Assembly: GCA_947489705.1 (NCBI GenBank)
Contig: CANLEQ010000006.1
Coordinates: 1-64,000, forward strand
Reading direction: 5' to 3'
Origin: an uncultured Paracoccaceae bacterium
GTDB lineage: Bacteria > Pseudomonadota > Alphaproteobacteria > Rhodobacterales > Rhodobacteraceae
DNA: 64,000 bases
Part shown: positions 1 through 10,001 of the stretch, one piece after another
How positions within the stretch are numbered: position 1 is the first letter of the stretch
Layout: each line of letters begins with the position of its first letter
The notes under the pieces: generated by a model
The model's input: only the letters and a program-made list of their open reading frames with translations
Told to the model about the DNA's origin: nothing
The model's database searches: none
Position numbers and translations under genes: made by a program

Positions 1-513
1 AAACCGAAGCCGCCACGGGGAACATGATGGCGGCGTGACCAGCGCAGCGCGCTGTCTCATTACCGTGCCCCGGTACACGCCCGAGACCGAGGCCAGTCGC
101 GCGCGCAGATCGGCGAGCCCGCTTTCGGAATGGGCCAGGTGCAGGGTTCCGCCGCGCCGGGCCTCGCAATCGATCCCTTCGCGGGCGATCGTGACGAAGA
201 CCTGTCCCGGCCCCTCGGCCAGCGCGGCGAGAAGGCGCCCGCCCTGCCGCTCTCCCAGCCGCGCGATCACCGCGTCGGGCGGCAGCCACAGGCCCGCATT
301 GACAAGCCCCACATTGCGGCCCGACCCGCCATGCGCGATGCTCTCGGCTTCGAGCAGGGCGACCCGCGCCCCGTCCCGCGAGGCCTGCAGCGCAGCGGCG
401 CACCCCGTGAAGCCGCCGCCGATCACCGCGAGATCCACGTCGAGATCCCGGCCAAGCGGCGTACCGGTCCACGTCTCGCGCGTATCGCCCGCCCAGAGAT
501 TGCCGTCGGTCAT
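1..513 (-). CDS. FAD-dependent oxidoreductase (DAO family), N-terminal part, runs off left edge
   Basis: Reverse-strand translation from ATG at 513: MTDGNLWAGDTRETWTGTPLGRDLDVDLAVIGGGFTGCAAALQASRDGARVALLEAESIAHGGSGRNVGLVNAGLW; GxGxxG FAD-binding motif. Absent from the ORF track because it is open at the edge. Confidence 0.75.
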   Translation of the reverse strand, partial: MTDGNLWAGDTRETWTGTPLGRDLDVDLAVIGGGFTGCAAALQASRDGARVALLEAESIAHGGSGRNVGLVNAGLWLPPDAVIARLGERQGGRLLAALAEGPGQVFVTIAREGIDCEARRGGTLHLAHSESGLADLRARLASVSGVYRGTVMRQRAALVTPPSCSPWRLRF

Positions 514-742
514 GACGCCCCCCTTCCGCCGACAAGGATACCCGGCTTTCCGCCGCTCCGGCGCGAAATTCTGTGCCTCGCGACAGATTTCCGCCAGGCA
601 GCACCGGACTGAAACGCACCAAATGCGTTCGGCCAGGTACGATGATCCATCACAAAGCATATCGATCTAACCAATCATATTCATTCGTTGGATTCGATCA
701 GCCGCCCGGGTGTATGCTCCCCCTTTCACGACAGGAGCCTCG

Positions 743-1753
743 ATGCCCGGCACCCAATCCAGACCACTCGTACCAGGCAAGATCCCGGATGTGCTGCCGG
801 GATTGCTGCTTTGCATCGCGATTGCCGCAGCCGGGTTCCTTACCGCGCGGCTGCCGGTCCTGTCGCCGCTCTCGCCGCTGATCCTCGCGGTGGTGATCGG
901 GATCGCGGTGGGCAACCTCCCGCCGCGGCTCGGCTGGGTGCGGCCTGGGGCGGATTTCGCGGTCAGGGTCGTCCTGCGGGCGGGCATCGTGCTTCTCGGT
1001 CTGCAACTGACTGTGGGACAGGTCGCGTCGGTGGGCCTTTCGGGCCTTGCGATCGTGGTTGTCGCGCTCGTCACCTGCTTCTTCGTCACCCGTCGGGTGG
1101 GGCGCGCGCTGGCGGTGCCCGCCGGCCTGACCGATCTCATTGCGGCCGGCACCTCGGTCTGCGGCGCATCCGCGGTCATCGCCGCCAACACGGTCGTGCG
1201 CGCCCCCGAGGAGGATGCGGCCTACGCCGTGGCAACGGTCACGGTGTTCGGGACGCTGGCGATGATGCTCCTGCCGATCGCCGGCGCCGCGTCCGGCATG
1301 AGTGCCGATGCCTACGGCCTCTGGGTGGGCGCGTCGGTCCACGAGGTGGCCCAGGTCACCGCGGCCGCCTTCCAGCGCGGGACCGAGGCCGGCGAGGTCG
1401 GCACCATCGCCAAGCTGGTTCGGGTGCTGATGCTCGCGCCGGTGGTGCTGACGCTGGGGGCGCTCGCGGCGCGCCGGGGAAGGGGCGCGGGGACCGGCGT
1501 TCCCATACCCTGGTTCGTCGTGGGCTTCGTCGTCATGGTGGCGATCGCATCGACCGGGGCGGTTCCCGGCCCGATCCTCGCGGCCTCACGCATGAGCGTT
1601 CCGATCCTGCTCGCCGTGGCGCTTGCGGGGATGGGCCTCAAAACCGACATGGGCGACCTCATGCGGCGGGGCCTGCGCCCGGCCCTCCTCGCAGCGCTGA
1701 GCTGGCTGCTGATCTGCGGACTGACCCTCGCGATGGTGCTTCTCGTCAGCTGA
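743..1753 (+). CDS. yeiH: YeiH/UPF0324 family putative sulfate exporter
   Basis: Multi-TM protein with GTSVCGASAVIAANTV and GMGLKTDMGDL motifs typical of the YeiH family; AGGAG upstream of ATG 743. Confidence 0.8.
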   Translation: MPGTQSRPLVPGKIPDVLPGLLLCIAIAAAGFLTARLPVLSPLSPLILAVVIGIAVGNLPPRLGWVRPGADFAVRVVLRAGIVLLGLQLTVGQVASVGLSGLAIVVVALVTCFFVTRRVGRALAVPAGLTDLIAAGTSVCGASAVIAANTVVRAPEEDAAYAVATVTVFGTLAMMLLPIAGAASGMSADAYGLWVGASVHEVAQVTAAAFQRGTEAGEVGTIAKLVRVLMLAPVVLTLGALAARRGRGAGTGVPIPWFVVGFVVMVAIASTGAVPGPILAASRMSVPILLAVALAGMGLKTDMGDLMRRGLRPALLAALSWLLICGLTLAMVLLVS

Positions 1754-2681
1754 GCTGCGACCGCTCGGCCTCGCGCAAGAGCGTCAGCATCGTGGCGACG
1801 CTTCTCGTGGGCGCGCGCTTGCGATCGCGGATCACCGAGAATTCCCGCCCGGGCAGTTCGATCGGCAAGCGCGCCACGCTGCCCTCGGCGATCCGGTACC
1901 GCACCGCCCGTTCCGACAGGGCCGTCAGCGCGTCGGAGACCACCAGCGCCGCGGCGCAGGCCTCGTTCGACGGAAGCTCCAGCAGGACGTGCAGGCCGGA
2001 CGGATCGACGCCGAGCGCCGCAAGATCCGCCTCGAAGGCCGACCGCGTCCCCGACCCGCTTTCGCGCAGGATCCAGCTCGCCCGCGCGAGATCCGCGGGC
2101 CTGAGCGGGCGTCCGTCAGCCCATTCATGCCCCGACGCCGCCACCACGCAGAGCCGATCGATGGCGACGGGCTCGCGGATCAGGCCGTCGGTCGCGATCT
2201 CCCCCTCGATCAGGCCGAGATCCGCCTTGCCGCCCTCGACCGCCTCGGCCACCGAGCTCGTATTGCCGACGCTGAGCGTGATCTCGACACCCGGATAATC
2301 CCGGCGGTGCCGGGTGAGGATCGGCGGCAGCCAGTAGCTCGCGACCGTCTGGCTGGCATGGATCGACACCGCGCCCGTGGTGCCGTCCGCGAGATCCGAC
2401 AGGACCCGCTCGGCCGCGCGCATCTGGTCGACGAGCCGCTCGGCGTCGGGCAGAAACCTGCGTCCGGCCGCTGACAGGGCGATGCGACGCCCCACCCGCT
2501 CGAAGAGCTTCAGCCCGTGCCGCTCTTCCAATGCGGCGATGGCCGCGCTGACCGCCGATTGCGTCATGTTGAGCGCATCCGCCGCCCCGGTGACGTGCTG
2601 GCGCCGGGCGACTTCGAGAAAGACGGTCAGTTGCGCGAAGGTCATGCGACGATCAATCGGTTTTTCCGATCGATTGCGCAA
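1746..2681 (-). CDS. LysR-family transcriptional regulator (YeiE/CysB-like)
   Basis: N-terminal LysR HTH (MTFAQLTVFLEVARRQHVTGAADALNMTQSAVSAAIAALEERHG); adjacent and convergent to yeiH. Confidence 0.85.
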   Translation of the reverse strand: MRNRSEKPIDRRMTFAQLTVFLEVARRQHVTGAADALNMTQSAVSAAIAALEERHGLKLFERVGRRIALSAAGRRFLPDAERLVDQMRAAERVLSDLADGTTGAVSIHASQTVASYWLPPILTRHRRDYPGVEITLSVGNTSSVAEAVEGGKADLGLIEGEIATDGLIREPVAIDRLCVVAASGHEWADGRPLRPADLARASWILRESGSGTRSAFEADLAALGVDPSGLHVLLELPSNEACAAALVVSDALTALSERAVRYRIAEGSVARLPIELPGREFSVIRDRKRAPTRSVATMLTLLREAERSQLS

Positions 2682-2705
2682 GCCCCGTGGACATGTCCCC
2701 CGAGC

Positions 2706-3752
2706 CTACCTTATCGCCAGACCGTCCGCGTCGAAAAGATGGACGTCGCCGGTCGATGCGACGCCGATCCGGTCCCCCGGTCGTGCCGTCGCGGCGCCTT
2801 GCGTCCGCACCGTGATCCGGCCGGCCTCTTCCGTCTCGACCAGCATGAAACTGTCAGAGCCGAGATACTCGACCACATCCACCGTTCCGTCGAGAATGCC
2901 CTCCCCCACCGCGACCTGCGCGAGATGTTCCGGCCGGAGCCCGAGCTTCACCGCCGGCCGGGCGCAGGCGTGCCGCATCTCGCGCCCGCCCGCGGGCAGA
3001 ACCCGGTTGCCCTCGCCACGGCAGTCGAGGATGTTCATCGCGGGCGAGCCGATGAATTCCGCCACGAAGAGATTGGCGGGCTCCTCGTAGAGCTCGCGGG
3101 GGGTGCCCACCTGGGCGATCGTCCCGAATTCCAGCACCACGATCCGGTCGGCCAGCGTCATCGCCTCGACCTGGTCGTGAGTGACGTAGATCATCGTCCG
3201 GCCGAGCGTGCGGTGCAGCCGCGCGATCTCGTAGCGCATCTCGACCCTGAGCGCGGCATCGAGGTTCGACAGCGGCTCGTCGAACAGGAACGCGGTCGGG
3301 TCGCGCACGATCGACCGGCCGATGGCCACGCGCTGGCGCTGCCCGCCCGACAGGTCCTTCGGCCGCCGCTCCAGATAGTCGCCGAGCTTGAGGATTCGCG
3401 CCGCCTCGTCGACCTTGGCGTCGATCTCGGCCTTGGGCGCGCCCGCGGTCTTGAGCGAAAAGCCCATATTGTCGCGCACCGACATGTGCGGATAGAGCGC
3501 GTAGCTCTGGAACACCATCGACAGGCCCCGCTTGGCGGGCGGATCGCTGGTCACGTCGCGCCCGTCGATGGCGAGCGCGCCGCGGCTGATCTCCTCCAGC
3601 CCGCCGATCATCCGCAGCAGCGTTGACTTCCCGCATCCCGACGGCCCGACGAAGACCACGAATTCGCCGTCGCGGATCGCGAGGTCCAGGCCCTTGATGA
3701 CCTGAACGTCGCCGAACCATTTCTCTATCTCCCGAAGCTCGATCGCTCCCAT
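2706..3752 (-). CDS. Sugar ABC transporter ATP-binding protein (MalK/UgpC type)
   Basis: Walker [14 protein letters not shown], signature [14 protein letters not shown]-terminal TOBE-like region; start overlaps upstream stop (ATGA). Confidence 0.92.
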   Translation of the reverse strand: MGAIELREIEKWFGDVQVIKGLDLAIRDGEFVVFVGPSGCGKSTLLRMIGGLEEISRGALAIDGRDVTSDPPAKRGLSMVFQSYALYPHMSVRDNMGFSLKTAGAPKAEIDAKVDEAARILKLGDYLERRPKDLSGGQRQRVAIGRSIVRDPTAFLFDEPLSNLDAALRVEMRYEIARLHRTLGRTMIYVTHDQVEAMTLADRIVVLEFGTIAQVGTPRELYEEPANLFVAEFIGSPAMNILDCRGEGNRVLPAGGREMRHACARPAVKLGLRPEHLAQVAVGEGILDGTVDVVEYLGSDSFMLVETEEAGRITVRTQGAATARPGDRIGVASTGDVHLFDADGLAIR

Positions 3753-4993
3753 CACGCATCCTCTCGGTTGGCCCAGGCCAGCCAGATCGCGGCGGTCCAG
3801 GTAAATCGGTCGCCCCCGCAGGGCGTGCCGTCCAGCGGGTCGAAATATTCGTAGAACCCGCCCTCGCGGATCAGTTGGGCCGTCTCCCGCCGCAGCCGCT
3901 TCTCTTCCTCGTGGCGTCCGGCCGAGGCCAGCCCAACGGCGATCAGCGCATTGACCACCGGCCAGCTCGGCCCGCGCCAGTATCGCCGCGCGTCGAAACT
4001 GGGCGCGCCGGGATCGTTCGACGGCATGCCGAACCGCACCTTGTCCCACATCGCGGCGATCTTGGCCTCCATGGCCGCGTTCTCGACCCCCGCCAGAAGC
4101 CCCAGCGCCGCGCCCGACGAGATCGTCTCGGCGAAGGCGCCATTGCGCAGGTCGCGTGCGCAATAGGCCTGCAGCGTCTCGTTCCAGAGCCATGGCAGCG
4201 CCGCCTCCAGGTCATCCGCCCAGGCGAGCGGCTCCGATCCGTCCTCGCCCAGCAGATCCGCGATGGCGGCCAGATCGCGGTTGGCCCGGATCAGGATGAA
4301 GGTGATCGCGGGATCGCCCATCAGGAACGGGCCCTCGCGCAGGATCGCCTCCTGATCCCAGCCGCAGGCACGGCCGAACTGGACCATGGCGACATAACGG
4401 TCGTAATCGAGCTTGCCCGGTCGCATCGACGCGTCGACATGCCCGGTATCGCGGCGCTGGTAGGTGCCCACCTGCGAAGTATCGACATTGGCCATGCCGG
4501 GATCCCAGTCGGGGCAATTGTCGCGCCCCGATTCCCACGGATGCGTAACGCAGGCCACGCCCGTCGGGCACCGCGATTGGCGCCACCAGCGATGCCAGGC
4601 CAGCAATTTTGGATAGAGCGCGCGCAGCCGGTCGGTTCCGCCCGCCCGTTCGTGGATCAGGCGCGCCATGATTGCCGCCACGGGCGGCTGGGAGATGCCC
4701 GAGGATGGCGGCGCGGTCCCCGTCGCCCAGACATCGGGACCGGGGAAATAGCCGTCGTCGGGCCTGTGAAAGACGATATGAGGTACCATTCCGGTCGCCC
4801 ATTGCGCCGAGAACAGCGTCTCGAGCTCGGTCCAGGCGCGGTCCCCGTCGAAACTGGCGAAGCCCCAGGCCGCGAAGGCGGAATCCCAGTTCCACTGGAA
4901 CGGATAGAGCCCGCTCGTCGGGATCGTGTATCCGCCGCGATCGTTGCCGTGCAGGATGTCGCGGGCGGCCGCGTCGAGATCGTGATCTGCCAT
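3752..4993 (-). CDS. GH63-like glycoside hydrolase (MGH1/glucosylglycerate-mannosylglycerate hydrolase type)
   Basis: [35 protein letters not shown] and [20 protein letters not shown] resemble GH63-type MGH1-like glycosidases. Confidence 0.75.
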   Translation of the reverse strand: MADHDLDAAARDILHGNDRGGYTIPTSGLYPFQWNWDSAFAAWGFASFDGDRAWTELETLFSAQWATGMVPHIVFHRPDDGYFPGPDVWATGTAPPSSGISQPPVAAIMARLIHERAGGTDRLRALYPKLLAWHRWWRQSRCPTGVACVTHPWESGRDNCPDWDPGMANVDTSQVGTYQRRDTGHVDASMRPGKLDYDRYVAMVQFGRACGWDQEAILREGPFLMGDPAITFILIRANRDLAAIADLLGEDGSEPLAWADDLEAALPWLWNETLQAYCARDLRNGAFAETISSGAALGLLAGVENAAMEAKIAAMWDKVRFGMPSNDPGAPSFDARRYWRGPSWPVVNALIAVGLASAGRHEEEKRLRRETAQLIREGGFYEYFDPLDGTPCGGDRFTWTAAIWLAWANREDA

Positions 4994-4995
4994 GG

Positions 4996-6198
4996 CTATC
5001 CTTTCACCGAGCCCGCGGTGAGGCCCCGGGTCATGAAGCGTTCGAGCCCGAGAAAGATCGCCATGATCGGCACCGTGGCGATGACCGATCCGGCCATGAG
5101 GTGCTGGCGCGGGATCTCGGACGAATTGAGCGAGGCGATGCCGCGCGTCAGGGTGAATTTCGACGGATCGTCGAGCAGCATGAAGGCCAGCAGGAACTCG
5201 TTCCAGGCGATCATGAAGACGTAGAGCGACACCGAGGCCAGCGCGGGAAGCGACAGCGGCAGCGTAATCTTCCAGATCACCTGAAGCCGCGACAGCCCGT
5301 CCATCAGGCCCGCTTCCTCCACCTCCGCCGGCAGGCCGCGGAAATACCCCTGAAGCATGTAGAGGGCCACGGGAACGGTTGTTACCGGATAGATCAGCAC
5401 GATCCCCAGCACCGAATTGCGCAGGCCGACCATCGAGTATCCGATATAGATCGGCAGCGCCAAAACGATCATCGGCACCATGTAGATGAGCAGGATCGAC
5501 CGCGAGAACGTCGCCGCCCCCCGGAACCTCAGCCGCGCGACCGCATAGGCCCCGGGGATCGAGAAGGCGAGCGTCAGCAGCACTGTCAGCACCGAGACGT
5601 AGAAACTCGTCCAGAGATACGAGCCGAAATCGAACACGGTCATCAGCTCGACATAGCTGTCGAAGATCGCCCAGCCCCGCGACAGGTCGAGGCTGAAATC
5701 GAGCGGGTTCTGCACCAGCTGCTGCTGGTTCTTCAGACTCGTCATCACCATCACGTAGAACGGGATGACGACGATGGCCGTGAAGAAGACATAGCCGAAG
5801 CCGGTGAGGAACCGGATCACCGCCGCCTCGAATTCATGCCGGGTCAGCCTGCCGGTCGGCAGACCGCGCATCATTACGCGAAGGCCGGTGGCGGCCCCGA
5901 GCGCCAGCACCCCATGCGCGACGACGGCCCAGACGAGGGCGACGTCGCCGCCGCGGACCGGCCCGACCCCCACGATGCCGATCCCGACCAGTACGACCGC
6001 CGCGGCCGCCGCAGCCCCGGTGCCGAACAGCGTCGCGACCCCGAGTGCGGCGCCGAGGATCAGCGACGAAAGACCCGAGGGCCGGAACGCCTCGCCCGAC
6101 AGGAACGACATCGCGACGGCCACCGTGACGGCGACCACGAATGTCCAGAGCGCGCCCAGGATCGCGCCCGTGACCTGTCCGTGATGGAACATCCTCAT
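4996..6198 (-). CDS. Sugar ABC transporter permease (MalG type) with N-terminal multi-TM extension
   Basis: EAGLMDGLSRLQVIWKITLPLSLPAL EAA loop; about 130 extra hydrophobic residues before the permease core. Confidence 0.9.
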   Translation of the reverse strand: MRMFHHGQVTGAILGALWTFVVAVTVAVAMSFLSGEAFRPSGLSSLILGAALGVATLFGTGAAAAAAVVLVGIGIVGVGPVRGGDVALVWAVVAHGVLALGAATGLRVMMRGLPTGRLTRHEFEAAVIRFLTGFGYVFFTAIVVIPFYVMVMTSLKNQQQLVQNPLDFSLDLSRGWAIFDSYVELMTVFDFGSYLWTSFYVSVLTVLLTLAFSIPGAYAVARLRFRGAATFSRSILLIYMVPMIVLALPIYIGYSMVGLRNSVLGIVLIYPVTTVPVALYMLQGYFRGLPAEVEEAGLMDGLSRLQVIWKITLPLSLPALASVSLYVFMIAWNEFLLAFMLLDDPSKFTLTRGIASLNSSEIPRQHLMAGSVIATVPIMAIFLGLERFMTRGLTAGSVKG

Positions 6199-7430
6199 AG
6201 CCCCTCCTCCCGGCTGATGACCTTGAAGAAGAACGCCGAGAAGATCAGCAGGCAGCCGAAGATCACCACCGCGACCGCCGCGCCGGCGCCGATATTCGAC
6301 ACCGCGAAGGCCTGCTCGTAGACATTGACGGTCAGCGTCCGCGTCCCCGCATTGCCCCCCGTCAGCAGGAAGATGTCGTCGAACTTGTTGAACGTCCAGA
6401 TGAAGCGCAGCAGGAACAGCACCGACAGGATGCCCATGAGTTGCGGCAGGGACAGGAACCAGAATTTCTGGAACGGCGACGCGCCGTCCATGTCCGCCGC
6501 CTCGTACATGTCCTCGGGGATGGACTGCATCCGCGCCAGGATGAACAGGAACGAGAGCGGGAAATACCGCCAGATCTCGAACACCGTCACCATGATGAGC
6601 GCCAGCGGCCGGTCGCCGAAGAAGTTGATCGCGTTCTCGGTCACGCCCATCCGCAGCAAAAGCGCGTTGGCCGATCCCGAGAACGGATCGAAGAGGATGA
6701 TCCAGGTGAAGGCCACGGCGATTACCGGCGCCACGTAGGGAAAGAGATAGAGCCCCCGCAGGATGCCCTGCCCCTTGAACGACGTATCGAGCAGCAATGC
6801 TGCGAAGAGCCCGAAGAGCAGCGCGCCCACCGTGCCGAACACGGTATAGAAGAGCGTCACGCCGAGCACGCCCCAGAACTCGTCGCCGTCGAAGATGCGC
6901 GCGAAATTTTCCAGCGTGAAGTCGAGATTGGTCAGGATGTTCGGCGCGGTCCCGGTCAGGGCGGGCGGGCTCGCCTCGGCCAGATCGCCGAGCGCGTCGA
7001 TATCGCCGCCGGCTGTCGCGACCAGGATCTCGACCTCGTCGCGCCCGCCGCCTTCCAGATCACCGAGCGCGCAGAAGATCTCGGCATCCGTGACCTCGCA
7101 CCGGTCGTCCGCGGCGCGGACCGTCAATCCCTCGGGCAAGGTATCGCCCAGCGTCACGCCGGTCACGGCCACGTCGCGCGAGGAGTTGCGCAGCCGGTAC
7201 TGAAGGCGCAGATCCTCGCCCTCGCCGCGCAGGCTTTCGCGCACCACCGGTGCCGGCGGACGCAGATCGGCAAGCCCGATCGGCTTGAACGAGATCCAGA
7301 AGATCGACAGGAGCGGCACGATCACCACGGCCGAGACGATGGCGATGGTGGGCAGCAGCAATCCCCAGGCCAGCCGCGCCTCGCGCCGTGCGAGCGGGCC
7401 GGCACCCTTGGGCGGCACGGCTTGGGTCAT
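6195..7430 (-). CDS. Sugar ABC transporter permease (MalF type) with DUF11-like insertion after TM1
   Basis: Permease core (EAADMDGASPFQKFWFLSLPQL) plus inserted LQYRLRNSSRDVAVTGVTLGDTLPEGLTV segment. Confidence 0.9.
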   Translation of the reverse strand: MTQAVPPKGAGPLARREARLAWGLLLPTIAIVSAVVIVPLLSIFWISFKPIGLADLRPPAPVVRESLRGEGEDLRLQYRLRNSSRDVAVTGVTLGDTLPEGLTVRAADDRCEVTDAEIFCALGDLEGGGRDEVEILVATAGGDIDALGDLAEASPPALTGTAPNILTNLDFTLENFARIFDGDEFWGVLGVTLFYTVFGTVGALLFGLFAALLLDTSFKGQGILRGLYLFPYVAPVIAVAFTWIILFDPFSGSANALLLRMGVTENAINFFGDRPLALIMVTVFEIWRYFPLSFLFILARMQSIPEDMYEAADMDGASPFQKFWFLSLPQLMGILSVLFLLRFIWTFNKFDDIFLLTGGNAGTRTLTVNVYEQAFAVSNIGAGAAVAVVIFGCLLIFSAFFFKVISREEGL

Positions 7431-7490
7431 GGCAATCCTTCTTGCGTGGTTCCGTCCGGGCGCGGCTCCGTACCGCGCCCGGCGCCGGGC

Positions 7491-8840
7491 TCACTCGATC
7501 GACGACAGCTCGTCGTTCATCTGTGCGACGGCGTCCGACGCGTCGATGCCGCCGTCGATATACTGGCGCACGACGCGGTTGATGATCTGGCTGTTGACGA
7601 TCCGCGACGCGAGCGCCAGCTCGCCCTCGGCCACGCCCCAGCGTTGCGCCGTATCGAGCCCGGCGACGATCTCGTCGATCATCTCGGGCTCGTAGAGCTC
7701 TGAGAGCGGCGCCTGGCGATCGACGCCCACCGGAAGCTCGGCCCAGGCCTCGACGAATTCGGTGGGGTTCTCGGCCGTGCCGCGGCGCACCGGAAACTTG
7801 CCCTCGGGCGCGATGGCGAGCGTCCGCGTATAGCCGTCCGACAGGGAATAGCGCACGAATTGCTGCGCCTCGTCGAAATCGGCATCGGCGGTGATGCCCA
7901 GATAGCTGACCTCGGCCCAAGCCGCGCCCTCCTCGGCGGAGGGCCCCGAAAAGGTGGTCACGATCCCCGTCTTCGAGGCGAGCTCGGTCGAGGTCGGATC
8001 GTCGTTGATCGTGGGCGGCGAACTGTCGCGCAGGCCCGCGAGCTCGTCGAGGATAAACGGCGACCAGACGACCATCGCGGCCTGGCCCGCGAAATAGAGC
8101 GTCCGCGCCTGATCCCAGTAGAGCTCTCCCGGGGGCGATGCGTCGGCCAGCGTCTTGTAGAATTCCAGGACCTCGGTCGTCCTGGCCTCATCGAACCCCG
8201 CGAAGCCGTCGGGCCCGATCGGGCTCGTCGCGTTGGCCAGGAAGATATGCTCCAGCACCTGGCTCATGAAGCTCTCGTCGACCTTCGTCGCGGCGACGAA
8301 GCCGAACATCTCGGGCGGGTTGTGCAGGGCCTCGACGGCGGCGGTGACTGCGGCGAAGGTCGTCGGCGGCTCGAGCCCGTTCTCCTCGAAGAGATCGCTG
8401 CGATAGAGGATCATCTGCGTCCAGCCATCGAGCGGAACCGCGGCCCAGCCCCCCTCGGTGCGCACGAAATCGAGCGCGCCGGGCGCGAAGGTGTCGGGGC
8501 CGAGATCCTCGATCACTTCGGTCGCGGCATCGGCATCGAGGATGCCCGCCTCGACCCAGGGCAGCGCGTATTGCAGCGTGTGATAGATGACGTCGGGCAG
8601 ATCGCCTGCGGCATAGGCGGCCGTCGCGCGGGTGCCGAGCTCGCTCTCCGTCACGGGGATGACCTCGACGGCGATGCCCGACTGCTCCTCGAAATCGGCG
8701 GCGAGCTGCTGTTGCTGCTGCAGGCGCTCGGGCTGCTCCTCGGTGGTCCAGAGGCGGATGTCCGCCGCGGCGGGAAGCGCCACGATCGTGACAAGCGCCG
8801 TGCTCGCGACGGTCCGGCAAAGGGGTTTGGTCGGTCTCAT
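7491..8840 (-). CDS. Sugar ABC transporter extracellular solute-binding protein
   Basis: Signal peptide MRPTKPLCRTVASTALVTIVALPAAA then SBP family 1-like sequence; next to permeases and MalK. Confidence 0.88.
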   Translation of the reverse strand: MRPTKPLCRTVASTALVTIVALPAAADIRLWTTEEQPERLQQQQQLAADFEEQSGIAVEVIPVTESELGTRATAAYAAGDLPDVIYHTLQYALPWVEAGILDADAATEVIEDLGPDTFAPGALDFVRTEGGWAAVPLDGWTQMILYRSDLFEENGLEPPTTFAAVTAAVEALHNPPEMFGFVAATKVDESFMSQVLEHIFLANATSPIGPDGFAGFDEARTTEVLEFYKTLADASPPGELYWDQARTLYFAGQAAMVVWSPFILDELAGLRDSSPPTINDDPTSTELASKTGIVTTFSGPSAEEGAAWAEVSYLGITADADFDEAQQFVRYSLSDGYTRTLAIAPEGKFPVRRGTAENPTEFVEAWAELPVGVDRQAPLSELYEPEMIDEIVAGLDTAQRWGVAEGELALASRIVNSQIINRVVRQYIDGGIDASDAVAQMNDELSSIE

Positions 8841-9928
8841 GAATCCCTCCCTGGGATGGTTTGCTCGGTATCTGGTGACGGGGGCGGTCCGATCGTTCCG
8901 CCCGCGCACAAAACGGCATCGGCCGTCTCGCGCAGGGTTTCGGGGGCGGCCCCCCCGATCCGTGCGATCAGCAATTCGGCGAGCCGTCCGCCCGCATTGG
9001 TCTGGTCCACGGCGTAGGTCGTGAGCGGCGGATCGAGCGTCTGGCCCTCGCGCGAGCCGTCATAGCCGATGACCGACAGGTCGCGACCGACCGTCAGACC
9101 GCGCGCGCGCGCCGCCCGGACGGCACCGATCGCCAGCGCGTCGGTCGCGCAGATCACGGCCGTGGCGCCGAGATCCCCCGCGACCAGCGCGTCGAGGGCC
9201 GCGGCGCCGTCCGCCACGCTCATCCGGCCGCGCAGGATCAGCGCTTCGTCGACGGGCAGGCCGGTATCAGCGAGGCCCGCCCGGTATCCGTCGAGCCGCT
9301 TGCTGGCATAGAAATACGTCTCGTCCGCGCCCCCGATGAAGGCGATGCGCCGATGGCCCATCGCATGAAGGCGGGCCACGGCGTCCTGCATGGCGCGGCC
9401 GCCGCGTATGTCGAACCAGGCGCATCCGTCGGGATCGTCGGTGCGCCCGAACAGAACGAAGGGGCACCCCTCGGCGCGCAGAAGCTCGACCCGCGGATCG
9501 CGGCGCTGGGTGCGCGGCAGGATGAAGCCGTCCGCCTTGCGCTCGCGGATGAGGCGCTTGTAGGTCTCGAGCCCGTCTGCCTCGCCCTCCGCCGTGGCGA
9601 GCGTGAGGGTCCAGTTGCGCGCGGAGGCCGCCCGGCTGATGCCCCGCAGGAATTCCGCCAGGAACGGCCGCTGCGCGTCGTGCTGCTCCATCTGCAACAC
9701 CAGCCCGAGCGCGCGCGACTGCCCGGTGCGGATCGCCTGGGCATAGGCCAGCGGCGCATAATCGAGCCGTCGGGCCGCGTCGGCCACCCGCTCGCGCGTC
9801 TCGGGGCTGATATCGGCGTAGCCGTTCAACGCCCGCGAGACGGTGCCTTTCGACACGCCCACCGCCCGCGCGAGATCCTGGATCGTCGCCCGCCGCGCCT
9901 TGCCGGTTTTCGAGACATTCGTGGCCAT
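8837..9928 (-). CDS. LacI-family transcriptional regulator
   Basis: ATIQDLARAVGVSKGTVSRALNGYADISPETRERV HTH; overlaps SBP start. Confidence 0.93.
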   Translation of the reverse strand: MATNVSKTGKARRATIQDLARAVGVSKGTVSRALNGYADISPETRERVADAARRLDYAPLAYAQAIRTGQSRALGLVLQMEQHDAQRPFLAEFLRGISRAASARNWTLTLATAEGEADGLETYKRLIRERKADGFILPRTQRRDPRVELLRAEGCPFVLFGRTDDPDGCAWFDIRGGRAMQDAVARLHAMGHRRIAFIGGADETYFYASKRLDGYRAGLADTGLPVDEALILRGRMSVADGAAALDALVAGDLGATAVICATDALAIGAVRAARARGLTVGRDLSVIGYDGSREGQTLDPPLTTYAVDQTNAGGRLAELLIARIGGAAPETLRETADAVLCAGGTIGPPPSPDTEQTIPGRDS

Positions 9929-9946
9929 GACCGCGTTAATGCCTTG

Positions 9947-9960
9947 CGAAACCGGTTTCG
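9947..9960. promoter_or_regulatory. Candidate LacI-family operator (perfect 14-bp palindrome CGAAACCGGTTTCG)
   Basis: Perfect palindrome with central CG, 18 bp upstream of the lacI-type gene start. Confidence 0.6.
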
Positions 9961-10001
9961 TCAAGCACCCTCAATCAACACCCCGCAAGCGGGATCCTCT
10001 G

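Noticed and set aside
661-698. Imperfect inverted repeat ATCGA..CCAA..TTGG..TCGAT upstream of yeiH
   Set aside because: Asymmetric spacing and short arms; could be a LysR site but too weak to claim.
688-2298. 536-aa plus-strand ORF overlapping yeiH and the LysR gene
   Set aside because: Wrong frame; yeiH and LysR families are clear in other frames.
8704-8730. CAG/CTG-rich run encoding LQQQQQL in the SBP
   Set aside because: Short homopolymeric stretch after the signal peptide; no evidence of a functional repeat.
9981-9993. Possible terminator CCCGC-AA-GCGGG downstream of the SMP-30 gene
   Set aside because: Short stem with no convincing U-tract on the relevant strand.
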